Assembly: GCA_019752045.1 (NCBI GenBank)
Contig: JAIEMP010000015.1
Span: 62,001-126,000, forward strand
DNA: 64,000 nucleotides
Reading direction: 5' to 3'
Source of the DNA: Chitinophagaceae bacterium
GTDB lineage: Bacteria > Bacteroidota > Bacteroidia > Chitinophagales > Chitinophagaceae
Notes under the pieces: generated by a model
Seen by the model: only the letters and a program-made list of their open reading frames with translations
What the model was told of the DNA's origin: nothing
Database searches by the model: none
Part shown: one piece after another, positions 8,636 to 17,900 of the stretch
Layout: every line of letters starts with the position of its first letter
Numbering within the stretch: position 1 is the stretch's first letter
Program-made: the position numbers and the translations under genes

Positions 8636-8803
8636 AGCCCCGTAGAGGCGTTATATCAGTAGAACAACAATATAAATTATATCCGAGCTCCGTAGGGGCG
8701 ATATATTGATTTACAGAAATTGAAAAACATGTCGCTCCTATGGAGCTCAATCTCTTTTATCATTTGCCCTGCTGCTAACATATGCACCCCGATGGGGTTA
8801 AGG
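8636..8803. repeat. CCGTAGG-type palindromic repeat cluster
   Basis: Two direct copies, AGCCCCGTAGAGGCG (8636-8650) and AGCTCCGTAGGGGCG (8686-8700), are followed by one inverted copy (8727-8747, complement AGCTCCATAGGAGCG). ATAT-rich tails follow each core. A further CACCCCgatGGGGTT hairpin-like unit lies near 8785. This 276-base gap between genes holds nothing else I can identify. Confidence 0.8.
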
Positions 8804-8829
8804 CAACTATTTTAACAGCACAATCCATA

Positions 8830-9219
8830 CTAAGTACAATCCCAACAGGGAACATCCTTTGGCCACTGTCCTTTAAACTTCCCAACCAGTTCCCAAGAGT
8901 CTTCTGGTACTCCATATACATCGGTCATTATAAATCTTCCATGCAGCAGGTATTCGAGTTTACCTGTTTTGTAAAACTGCATAGCACGTACATGTGGTTT
9001 AGTAGGAATGGTAACAACATTCACTGCATTTTCAAACCGTATCTCTTCATACCAGTCTTCCGGTTTAAATTGGAATTGAAGCACCAGTTGTTTCCGTTCA
9101 TAAATCATGGTAGCTTTTACATCATACCATACAATCTGCCGTTCACCAGGATGGAATCCTTCGATGGCATTTTGTAAACGGATAAGTCCACGTAAGCGGG
9201 GAGGTATCGCTATCATCAT
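8830..9219 (-). CDS. Hypothetical protein, 129 residues
   Basis: The track ORF starts at 9351, but its first 44 residues overlap the upstream gene in another frame. Starting at the ATG at 9219 places this gene ten bases after the stop of the 9230-9631 gene. The product is a soluble beta-rich protein (PPRLRGLIRLQNAIEGFH at the N-terminus, CWDCT at the end) with many aromatic residues. I do not recognise it. It probably forms a two-gene operon with its upstream neighbour, which has a similar size and strand-rich look. Confidence 0.6.
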   Translation of the reverse strand: MMIAIPPRLRGLIRLQNAIEGFHPGERQIVWYDVKATMIYERKQLVLQFQFKPEDWYEEIRFENAVNVVTIPTKPHVRAMQFYKTGKLEYLLHGRFIMTDVYGVPEDSWELVGKFKGQWPKDVPCWDCT

Positions 9220-9229
9220 ATTTTTATTT

Positions 9230-9631
9230 TTAAAGTAAAGGTTGCATGGGTGGGCAACTGATGGCAACAATGTTTTCTTTATCCAGGCTTCCTTTAATTC
9301 TTGCTGCCAGATCCCATGTTTCTGTACCACCTGTTTCCAGGAACCGCACATAAGTTCCTTTGAATAAATAATCGTCCTCAGCTATTTCAATCAGCCGGTC
9401 AGTAAGCAAATTGTCAAGGTCAATCTCCATGCTGCTTAAGTCATGTACAACCGGAATATTGACTTTAGAAAATGGATGTTCCAGTGTAAATGAAATGATT
9501 GTTGTTTCTGCATCCTGCTGTAAATGGCCTTCAGTTGTTAGAACTTGCCTGGTTCCTTTATAAATATCATCTTCATCTCCCTTGTATTTGAACTGTAACA
9601 GGAATGGAATGTGGAGTACCGCTTTATTCAT
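9230..9631 (-). CDS. Hypothetical protein, 133 residues
   Basis: The product is soluble and beta-rich, ending in a CPPMQ tail. It contains alternating strands (LHIPFLLQFKYKG, TTIISFTLEH) and an acidic region around residues 65-95. No family is recognised. It precedes the 8830-9219 gene by ten bases on the same strand, which suggests that the two act together. Its start at 9631 has no strong ribosome-binding site, as usual in this phylum. Confidence 0.6.
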   Translation of the reverse strand: MNKAVLHIPFLLQFKYKGDEDDIYKGTRQVLTTEGHLQQDAETTIISFTLEHPFSKVNIPVVHDLSSMEIDLDNLLTDRLIEIAEDDYLFKGTYVRFLETGGTETWDLAARIKGSLDKENIVAISCPPMQPLL

Positions 9632-9639
9632 GCCGCAAA

Positions 9640-9880
9640 GAAAAGATTGCCCATTGTAATCTATTTACAAGCATCTGCATTTTACAGTTGAAAAGAAAAA
9701 TATTGTTCACGGGCTGCCGGATGGCAGCAAGTACCCCACAGCAAACGGAATAAAATGGAGTGAGCGAGGAGTACTGCGTACAGCCGGAACTACAGCTGAT
9801 TTTGCACCTGTAACGCAAAGCCCCCACCTCCTTTGTCTCTTTTCCACAACCATCTACCACAGCCTCATTTTTAGCCTCAT
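9640..9880. other. Intergenic stretch with no identified gene
   Basis: About 300 bases separate the minus-strand hypothetical pair from hppA. The only ORF (9624-9860, minus) has a Cys- and Ser-rich composition unlike a real protein. Apart from the hppA promoter at its right edge I see nothing functional. Confidence 0.4.
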
Positions 9881-9885
9881 TCCCC

Positions 9886-9893
9886 TATCTTTG
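9886..9893 (+). promoter_or_regulatory. hppA promoter, -7 element
   Basis: TATCTTTG matches TAnnTTTG exactly and lies 40 bases before the hppA ATG. The -33 region (TTTTTAG near 9868) is only a partial match. Confidence 0.6.
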
Positions 9894-9933
9894 CCGTCCT
9901 TCAAAAAAATTCAACAACATAGAATAATCGCTT

Positions 9934-12324
9934 ATGGAGAATTTGATTTATCTCGTTCCCGCTATGGCAGTCGTTGGACTGTTGTACATGTTTGTAAAGT
10001 TCAATTGGGTTTCCAGGCAGGAAGCCGGAAATGAGCGCATGCAGGAAATCAGTAATTATATTGCTGAAGGTGCAATGGCCTTCTTAAAAGCTGAGTGGAA
10101 AGTGCTTGGCTATTTTGTGGTAATTGTTGCCATTCTGTTGGGTGTAATGTCAATGGCAAACCCTAACAGTCACTGGAGCATTGCCCTCGCCTTTGTAATG
10201 GGTGCGGTGTTTAGTGCAACTGCCGGTTATATTGGTATGAAGATCGCTACAAAAAGTAATGTTCGTACTGCACATGCAGCCCGCACAAGTTTAAGCAAAG
10301 CATTAAGTGTGTCTTTCACCGGCGGTTCTGTAATGGGACTTGGTGTGGCAGGTTTAGCGGTGCTTGGTTTGGGTGGTTTATTTATTATTCTTAAAGCCAT
10401 TTTTGTACCTGCGGGTGCAGATGTAAATGGTGCAGAAATGCTCACCACTATTGAAGTGCTTACCGGCTTTTCATTGGGTGCTGAGTCTATTGCATTGTTT
10501 GCCCGTGTGGGTGGTGGTATTTATACAAAAGCAGCCGACGTAGGTGCAGATCTCGTTGGTAAAGTAGAAGCCGGTATTCCTGAAGATGATCCCCGCAACC
10601 CTGCAACCATTGCAGATAATGTGGGCGACAACGTAGGTGATGTGGCTGGTATGGGTGCCGATCTCTTCGGTTCGTACGTAGCAACGGTGTTGGCAACAAT
10701 GGTACTTGGTCAGGAAACCAAATCAGTTGATGCATTCGGTGGCATGGCTCCAATCTTATTGCCAATGATGATTGCCGGAATTGGTATTCTCTTTTCTATT
10801 GTTGGTACCTGGATGGTTCGTGTAAGCGACAATGCAGGCATCAGTACAGATAATGTGCAGAAAGCGTTGAACATGGGTAACTGGGGATCCATCATCCTTA
10901 CAGCAATTGCCTGTGTTGGCTTGGTTTATTTTATTCTTCCCGAAACAATGGTGCTCCGTGGTGCAACTTTCACTAAGTGGGGTGTGCTTGGAGCTATTGC
11001 AGTTGGTTTAGTGGTAGGTGCCTTAATGAGCATCATTACTGAATATTATACAGCCATGGGCAAACGCCCTGTGCTGAGCATCATCCGCCAGTCGTCTACC
11101 GGTCATGCAACCAACGTAATTGGTGGTTTGGCTATGGGTATGGAAAGTACCTTCTTACCAATTCTTGTATTGGCTGCAGGTATTTATGGTTCATTCTTAT
11201 GTGCCGGTTTATATGGTGTGGCCATTGCAGCAGCAGGTATGATGTCTACTACTGCAATGCAGTTGGCGATTGATGCCTTTGGTCCGATTGCTGATAACGC
11301 AGGTGGTATCGCTGAAATGAGTGAATTACCAAAAGAAGTGCGTGAAAAAACAGACGTGTTAGATGCTGTTGGTAACACAACTGCTGCAACAGGTAAAGGT
11401 TTTGCGATTGCTTCTGCTGCCTTAACTGCGTTGGCTTTGTTTGCTGCGTTTGTTGGTGTGGCAGGTATTAGCGGTATTGATATTTATAAAGCCGATGTAT
11501 TGGCTTGTTTATTTGTTGGTGCAATGATTCCGTTCATCTTCTCCTCACTGGCCATTCGTGCAGTGGGTGAAGCAGCGATGGCAATGGTGGAAGAAGTGCG
11601 TCGTCAGTTCCGCACTATCCCCGGTATTATGGAAGGTACAGGCAAACCTGAGTACGATAAATGTGTGGCCATTTCAACTGAAGCATCAATCAAGAAAATG
11701 ATGTTGCCGGGTGCTATTACCATTGCTTCTCCGTTGATCATTGGTTTTTCAATGGGACCTGAAGCATTGGGTGGATTCCTTGCTGGTGCTACCGTAAGTG
11801 GTGTGTTAATGGGAATGTTCCAGAACAATGCCGGTGGTGCATGGGATAATGCCAAGAAGAGTTTTGAAAAAGGTGTGGAGATCAATGGCGAAATGTTTTA
11901 TAAAAAATCGGAACCACACAAAGCATCTGTAACTGGTGATACAGTTGGTGATCCGTTTAAAGATACTTCCGGTCCATCAATGAACATCCTCATTAAATTA
12001 ATGAGTATTGTTTCTTTGGTAATTGCTCCTACCCTTGCACAAATGTATGGCACTGGTGGTCATAGTAAAGTCGGGAATGTGAATATAAAGCTTGAGCACA
12101 AAGTAGAAGCTGATGATACAACAAACATGAAATTAGAAAATCCTTTTCTGGAAGCTTTGAAAGAAGATAAGCTGATCAGTGCTGCAGGTTTTTCTGTGCA
12201 ACTGAAAAACGACAGTCTTACTATCAACAACGTTTTACAATCAAAAGAAGTGCTGGATAAATACCGCAGCTTGCTGAATGGCAAAACGGAACTGGATGTA
12301 AAAGTGAATGTAGAAAAATTTTAG
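9934..12324 (+). CDS. hppA: K+-type membrane-bound ion-pumping pyrophosphatase with C-terminal extension
   Basis: The enzyme hydrolyses pyrophosphate and pumps H+ or Na+ across the inner membrane through about sixteen helices. The pyrophosphate site is plain: [31 protein letters not shown] and [12 protein letters not shown] (residues about 195-245), and a second Asp-rich loop near residue 465 ([13 protein letters not shown]). The motif [10 protein letters not shown] near residue 480 has Ala where K+-independent enzymes have Lys, so potassium dependence is expected. After the last helix (near residue 710) comes a soluble tail of about 85 residues that most family members lack. The terminus of this family faces the periplasm, so the tail probably does too. 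Proton versus sodium transport cannot be decided by eye. Confidence 0.97.
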   Translation: MENLIYLVPAMAVVGLLYMFVKFNWVSRQEAGNERMQEISNYIAEGAMAFLKAEWKVLGYFVVIVAILLGVMSMANPNSHWSIALAFVMGAVFSATAGYIGMKIATKSNVRTAHAARTSLSKALSVSFTGGSVMGLGVAGLAVLGLGGLFIILKAIFVPAGADVNGAEMLTTIEVLTGFSLGAESIALFARVGGGIYTKAADVGADLVGKVEAGIPEDDPRNPATIADNVGDNVGDVAGMGADLFGSYVATVLATMVLGQETKSVDAFGGMAPILLPMMIAGIGILFSIVGTWMVRVSDNAGISTDNVQKALNMGNWGSIILTAIACVGLVYFILPETMVLRGATFTKWGVLGAIAVGLVVGALMSIITEYYTAMGKRPVLSIIRQSSTGHATNVIGGLAMGMESTFLPILVLAAGIYGSFLCAGLYGVAIAAAGMMSTTAMQLAIDAFGPIADNAGGIAEMSELPKEVREKTDVLDAVGNTTAATGKGFAIASAALTALALFAAFVGVAGISGIDIYKADVLACLFVGAMIPFIFSSLAIRAVGEAAMAMVEEVRRQFRTIPGIMEGTGKPEYDKCVAISTEASIKKMMLPGAITIASPLIIGFSMGPEALGGFLAGATVSGVLMGMFQNNAGGAWDNAKKSFEKGVEINGEMFYKKSEPHKASVTGDTVGDPFKDTSGPSMNILIKLMSIVSLVIAPTLAQMYGTGGHSKVGNVNIKLEHKVEADDTTNMKLENPFLEALKEDKLISAAGFSVQLKNDSLTINNVLQSKEVLDKYRSLLNGKTELDVKVNVEKF

Positions 12325-12388
12325 AAAATTAAACAACCATATTGTTTGGTTGACACTCTTGAAAGTGTCTAATCAGATCATTATCATT

Positions 12389-12420
12389 GCCCCGGTATTT
12401 TTATGCCGGGGCTTATTTTT
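12389..12420 (+). terminator. Terminator after hppA
   Basis: GCCCCGG and CCGGGGC form a seven-pair GC stem around an AT loop, followed by TTATTTTT. Confidence 0.85.
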
Positions 12421-12548
12421 ACAGTTCTTCCGCTGAATTTGAAGTTACAGTAGCTGTAATTTTTAAGATACTCCGTTTTTATTGGATTTGGAATGATGTT
12501 TGAAGTCTTATTATACCTCAATCGTTATAAAAAATTAAATAAAGCTAT

Positions 12549-13358
12549 ATGAAACTGCATTTCAATTTATTCAGCAAAGGACTGTTTGCAGCAGCAACAA
12601 TCCTGATGGTGGCTTCCGGCTGTCAGAAAAAAACTGGCAGTAACAATAATCAGCCCCGTTTACAGGTGATGTTAACCGACAACCCTGACCCGAATGTAAA
12701 AGAAGTATGGGTTGACATCAGGGAAGTACGTATTAAAATGGCAGATACCAGCGAGATCATTCTCGATGATGCCTATCCCGGCGTATATAACCTGTATGAA
12801 TTAACCAATGGCAGAGATACACTGTTAGCAGATGCATCCATTCCTGCCGGATCTATTTCACAAATCAGGCTGGTGTTGGGAACTAATAATTATGTGATTA
12901 CAAAAGACAATAAACGGATTGATTTAACCACACCCAGTGCACAGCAATCCGGATTAAAAGTGCAGATAAAACAGGATGTTTCAGGTGGAATATTATATCG
13001 TTTAATCCTTGATTTTGATGCAGCTAAATCAATTGTAAAAGCAGGCAACAGCGGAAAATATATTTTAAAGCCGGTATTAAGAGTGCTTTCATTTCTTCCA
13101 TCCGGAGGTAATGTAAGAGGCGTTGTAATACCCGATTCTGTAAGAACAACCGTTTATGCTATCAATGGCCCCGATACCATTGCTTCAACTTTTACAGATA
13201 CATTAAACGGCCGGTACTTTATCAGCAATTTACCTGCAGGATCATACAGCTTCTCCTATGTTCCAAACGATACAATACATAAAACAGCTTTTCGAACCGT
13301 TCCGGTTATTCTCGGACAAACTACCATTGTTGATACGGTAAAACTGGAGATCAGATAA
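12549..13358 (+). CDS. DUF4382 domain lipoprotein
   Basis: The N-terminus is a lipoprotein signal with the lipobox VASGC (Cys at about residue 25) and a QKKTGSNNN linker. The DUF4382 domain follows (residues about 38-180): LQVMLTDNPDPNVKEVWV, IPAGSISQIRLVL and ILKPVLRVLSF are its usual words. A C-terminal Ig-like or carboxypeptidase-regulatory-like module (GVVIPDSV, NLPAGSYSFSY) makes up the rest. DUF4382 lipoproteins are surface or periplasmic proteins of unknown function. It is a single gene with its own terminator. Confidence 0.9.
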   Translation: MKLHFNLFSKGLFAAATILMVASGCQKKTGSNNNQPRLQVMLTDNPDPNVKEVWVDIREVRIKMADTSEIILDDAYPGVYNLYELTNGRDTLLADASIPAGSISQIRLVLGTNNYVITKDNKRIDLTTPSAQQSGLKVQIKQDVSGGILYRLILDFDAAKSIVKAGNSGKYILKPVLRVLSFLPSGGNVRGVVIPDSVRTTVYAINGPDTIASTFTDTLNGRYFISNLPAGSYSFSYVPNDTIHKTAFRTVPVILGQTTIVDTVKLEIR

Positions 13359-13385
13359 TTAGTCCAACTTTCGTTTAAAGCCGCC

Positions 13386-13413
13386 AAAGCCGTTCTTTCT
13401 GAACGGCTTTTTT
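13386..13413 (+). terminator. Terminator after the DUF4382 gene
   Basis: AAAGCCGTTC and GAACGGCTTT pair perfectly around TTTCT and run into T residues. Confidence 0.9.
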
Positions 13414-13498
13414 AGTACATACACATTTACACTTATTTTATTATTAGTTAAACGCTTAAAAAAATGACAAATGAACTTTTTTATTAACATGATCCCTG

Positions 13499-13523
13499 TA
13501 TATTTGATACGAATAGAATCGTA
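13499..13523 (+). promoter_or_regulatory. blaI-type promoter overlapped by a dyad operator
   Basis: TATATTTG (13499-13506) is a perfect -7 element. Two bases later begins TACGA-N6-TCGTA (13508-13523), an inverted repeat covering the expected transcription start and ending three bases before the ATG. The layout is that of a self-repressed gene. The -33 region is weak (TTTT near 13477). Confidence 0.55.
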
Positions 13524-13526
13524 AGA

Positions 13527-13907
13527 ATGAATAACAAACCATTAAAGCCCACAGAAAGTGAACTGGAGATACTGCGGGTACTCTGGGACCGTGGCGAAGT
13601 AACAGTTAGGCAAGTACATGAGGAATTAAGTAAAACCAAAGAGGCAGGTTATACAACTACCCTGAAACTGATGCAGATTATGCATGAAAAAGGAACTGTA
13701 AAAAGAGATGAAAGCAGTAAAACTCACAAATACACTGCACTCCTTTCAAGGGAACATACGCAAAAGCAGTTTATGGGAAAAATGATCGACACTCTGTTTC
13801 AGGGTTCCTCTACGCAGCTGGTGATGCAGGCACTTGTTTATCACAGAACAACAGAGGAAGAATTGGAACAAATTCAACAAATGATTGAGAACCTGAAAAA
13901 GCAGTAA
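13527..13907 (+). CDS. BlaI/MecI/CopY family repressor
   Basis: The 126-residue winged-helix protein carries the family words LKPTESELEILRVLWDRG at the start, TVRQVHEEL and YTTTLKLMQIMHEKG in the recognition region, and a C-terminal dimerisation helix (EEELEQIQQMIENLKK). Such repressors bind dyads and usually sit beside a BlaR1/M56 sensor protease that inactivates them. No M56 gene follows: the next gene is convergent and starts ten bases on. The M56 partner may lie elsewhere, or this repressor may respond to another signal. The dyad at its own promoter suggests autoregulation. Confidence 0.9.
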   Translation: MNNKPLKPTESELEILRVLWDRGEVTVRQVHEELSKTKEAGYTTTLKLMQIMHEKGTVKRDESSKTHKYTALLSREHTQKQFMGKMIDTLFQGSSTQLVMQALVYHRTTEEELEQIQQMIENLKKQ

Positions 13908-13916
13908 ACTTTATTG

Positions 13917-14960
13917 TTACCATACTCTTCTCGGACAAAGATCGCCCCATTTATTTCCAAGCAAAAAGCCAAGCACAATTTCATGTGTTCCACGTTGCAT
14001 GTATTGTAATAAGTATTTTGAATTGTTTACATCATACGCATAGCTGATGTTAAACGTATTGGAAATGTTTACACCGGCCATGGCGGCAAACCCTTCTTTT
14101 ATTCTGTAATTACCGCCAATCCAAAACCGGTCCTGATATTGAGCCTTTACATTTACATCAACAAACATGGGCATACTGGGTATATAACGCAGCATCACTG
14201 ATGGTATCACATTTACATCATCGCTTACCAGAAAACGGTAACCTGTTGTAGCAAAAAAATGAGGCACTAATGTTGATTTATAAAAATCATTTGTTACCAG
14301 TGTTACACGTTGTGGAATAATTTGCTGAGCAGCAAGTCCTGCAAAAAAACGATCAGAATACAACCAAAGTCCGGCATTTAATTCCGGTTTTACTTTTCTT
14401 AATTCCTGCGACAAGCCGCCAATAGCAGGATCAACAGGGTTGGCCAATTCAATTTTGCTTGCATCAATATTAACAACAGAAATCCCTCCTGAGAAACCTG
14501 CAGATAAATTAAGTTTTGGAGTAAGCCCTAAGTGATAGGCGTAGGATGCAGTTGCATACACCCTGTTAATGTATCCTGTTTTAAAATTTACGATGCTGCC
14601 TCCTACTCCATGATGAGGTTCTGCTGCAGTATATTCTTCCCAATAGGATTTACCTCTTGGGTTATCGCCCGGCACCTGAAAGGATGTAGCACTTGTTCTG
14701 TAATCGCCCTTACCTATAGGTGCATGTACAGATGCATAAATTGTTTGAGGTGCACCCGGAAATCCAACCCATTGATTACGGTAACTGAGTTTAACATCCG
14801 TATAGTTTTCAATACCTGTTAATGCAGGATTGATGATGTAATTATTAAGAATATACTGCGTATAATGCGGCCGTTGCTGTGCATTGGTCTTCACCAGCAA
14901 GCCTGTCATAACAATCAAACAGATAACAACGGTCGTTTTCATTTTCAACATGCGCATCAA
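13917..14960 (-). CDS. PorP/SprF family type IX secretion membrane protein
   Basis: The protein has a signal peptide (cleavage after TNA) followed by the family hallmark QRPHYTQYILNNYIINPALTG, then KLSYRNQWVGFPGAPQT. The remaining strands form an outer-membrane barrel (CFAATTGYRF-like segments, MLRYIPSMPMF). PorP/SprF proteins work with the T9SS and are commonly paired with clients bearing type B C-terminal signals. Here the gene follows a 1723-residue type B client by 19 bases on the same strand. That spacing makes it the probable dedicated partner. Confidence 0.95.
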   Translation of the reverse strand: MMRMLKMKTTVVICLIVMTGLLVKTNAQQRPHYTQYILNNYIINPALTGIENYTDVKLSYRNQWVGFPGAPQTIYASVHAPIGKGDYRTSATSFQVPGDNPRGKSYWEEYTAAEPHHGVGGSIVNFKTGYINRVYATASYAYHLGLTPKLNLSAGFSGGISVVNIDASKIELANPVDPAIGGLSQELRKVKPELNAGLWLYSDRFFAGLAAQQIIPQRVTLVTNDFYKSTLVPHFFATTGYRFLVSDDVNVIPSVMLRYIPSMPMFVDVNVKAQYQDRFWIGGNYRIKEGFAAMAGVNISNTFNISYAYDVNNSKYLLQYMQRGTHEIVLGFLLGNKWGDLCPRRVW

Positions 14961-14979
14961 TCAATAATTTTCAAAGAGT

Positions 14980-17900
14980 TTAACGTAATATGGTCACATA
15001 TCCTGAAATTCTGGAACGGCCGTTCTTTGGATCAATCACATAATAATAAGTTCCTGCAGGAAGCTGCTGCCCTTTCCATTTTCCATCCCATGGTGTTGAA
15101 TATCCTACAGATCGGTGTACAATTGTTCCGGCGGTATTATATATTTCCACCACACAGCCGGGATAATCGTAGAGATATTTAATTTCCCAGAAATCATTAA
15201 TACCATCACCATTTGGGGTAAATGTATTGGGCGGTTTAGGCATCTTAAGCACTTTTACAAACAAGGTTGTTCTGCTTAAACAGCCACCACGTCCTGTTAC
15301 ATAAATGGTATACAGTATATCATCTTTCGGCCGGATGATGGTTGGGTTCTTTAATGTTGGATCATCCAGATAAGTAGGCGGCGTCCATAAAAACTGAGAG
15401 GAAGTTGCAGACGCACCAAATTCGGTGATCTTCCGTATTCCATCTTCCAGCATAACAATATCCGGACCCGGCGCCAATGCAGGATAAGGCCATACATTAA
15501 CTGTTTTTGTTGCTGTATCACTGATGCAACCTTCGCTGCTGTATACTTGCAGTTTCACATTGTAAAATCCGGGAATAGTATACAGATAAGCCGGATTTTG
15601 AACAGAAGATGTAACACCGTTTCCAAAATTCCAGTTCCATTGTGTAATGTCTCTTACAATGCCATCACTTTCATCTGTAAAGTTTACCAGATCACCCAAA
15701 CATAAACTGTCTTTTGAATCGAAGGCTGCTTTTGGTTGCGGAAATACATCCACCAGTTGTTTGGTGGCAGAATCGATACAATTATTATTTGATGTTACTT
15801 TTAATGAAACGGTATATGGTCCGAGATTACGATAAGTATAAATCGGATTCTTAATTACAGAGGTATCTGATCCTGCAGGCGATACAAACCCATCTCCAAA
15901 ATCCCATTTGTATCTGAACTGTCCGTCTGTATTATCAGGTATGGTAGACAGATTAGTAAATGTTGCAGTACCAGCCGGCAAACAAACTTTTGGAAAATTA
16001 AAATCAACCCTTGGTAATGGATGTACTCTTACAGGCAAGGTTGCCGGTACACTTGTACATCCTCTGTTATTGACTACCTGTAAAACAACATTGTAGTTTC
16101 CATAATTGGCAAACACATGAGCGATATTGTTTTTATTGGGGTAAGAAATAATGGGAGTACCATCGCCAAAATCAACATTCCATGTATTGATTGAGGTGGC
16201 GTTTGCAACAGAACTGTCACTGAACATGACCATATTTTTTTCACAAGATGGAAGTAATGAAACAAACCTTGCTGCAGGTCTTGGATATACCTCAATGGTT
16301 TGTTCAGAAAAATGTGTACATCCGTTTGCTGCAGTAAATGTATAACGGATGCGGTGGATGCCCACTCCTGCTGCTGCGGGGTTAAACAACCCTGTGCTGC
16401 TTACTCCCGGTCCCGTATAAACGCCTGTACCCGGCAAACCTCCCAACTCAACAGCTTGTGTGATCTGCCTTGCAACTGCATCTAAACAGATACCCGGCAT
16501 AGCAGTAAACTGTGTTAACGGACTTGCATTAACTACAATATCCCTGATCTCATCATTCACACAAATAATTCCGGTGTAAGCTCTGTACCTGATCCTGAAT
16601 GTTCTGGTAAGCGGCGATTGAAAATTCGGATAACGGTGAGAGTAAATCTTATCAGTTACCGGATTATCATCTGTTTCAAATACGGTTGGTGCATTTACAT
16701 AATCCCAGTAAATTTCAACTTTGGTTAAAGCACCAAAATCAACCGTTGATTTTTCCTGAATCTGAATATCCTGGTTACTGCATAAACCGTTTGTTGGCAA
16801 CAAAATAAAATTCGCATTGGGTATAGAACCATTTACTGTAAACGGAATATTGCTAACGGAATCTCTACATCCATCTTTTGAAGTTACTGTAAGTGACAAT
16901 AAATAATTATCAGCTTTATTAAACCGGATAGAAGGGTTTTTATTGGTGCTTGTGCCGGGCGTTGGACCAGGTACAACAGCAGGCGACCCTGTATTAAATT
17001 TCCACAAATAAGTCATGAGCGACTCGCTGTTATCTGCAATACGGGTTGTATCAAAGAAAAATGCATTGGCATCACTCAAACAAACTTCGGGTAACACATA
17101 CCCTACTCTTGGTAACGGATTAATTCGGATTGTTTTAATCAATGTATCGCTGCGGCAACCTTTGCTGCTTTCAACCAGCAGCTTCACTACTTTATTACCC
17201 CAATTGGCATAGGTATGCGTAATTGGATTATTATTCGTAGCGTTGATAATAGTACCATCGTCTAAGTTCCAATACCAGCGAACGAGTGAACCGGCATTAG
17301 GAACAGAATTATCAGTAATAGTGATCTGGTTTTTTTCACACAACGGAGTGCTGAGTGTGTTAGCCGCAGTTGGCCATGGATTTACAATCACCGTTTTTGT
17401 AATGGTATCACTTACACATCCTTGATTGGTAAAAACAAATAAGGTTGCGGTATATGTACCCGGTGTTGCAAAATTCTTAACCGGATTTCTAATAGTTGAT
17501 GTTGTTCCATCGCTAAAGCTCCAGCGCCATTGGGTTACAGGATGTGTAAACCCATTCGATCCATCTGTAAATGTTACCGGAGATTGCCAGCACACTTCTG
17601 CAGGTGCAGTAAAGTCGGCTTTGGGTTGCGGATAAATATTCGCCTGCACTCTTGTTATTGAATCAACACAGCCATAATTAGAAGTTACTTTCAACTTTAT
17701 ACTATAGGGCCCTACTGTTGTGTATTTATGTGTTGGATTTGTTACAGAAGATGTATTTAACGGGCCCGTTGAAGGATCTCCAAAATTCCATGCGTTTAAA
17801 AATAGTCCTTGTGAACCATCTGCAATGGTTGATGTATTGGTAAAACTTACAACGCCATCCGGCAAACATGCAAAACTCATGGTAAAGTTTGGAACAGGGT

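Noticed and set aside
9624-9860. 78-residue minus-strand ORF upstream of hppA
   Set aside because: It overlaps the start of the 9230-9631 gene and has a Ser/Cys/Arg composition typical of chance reading.
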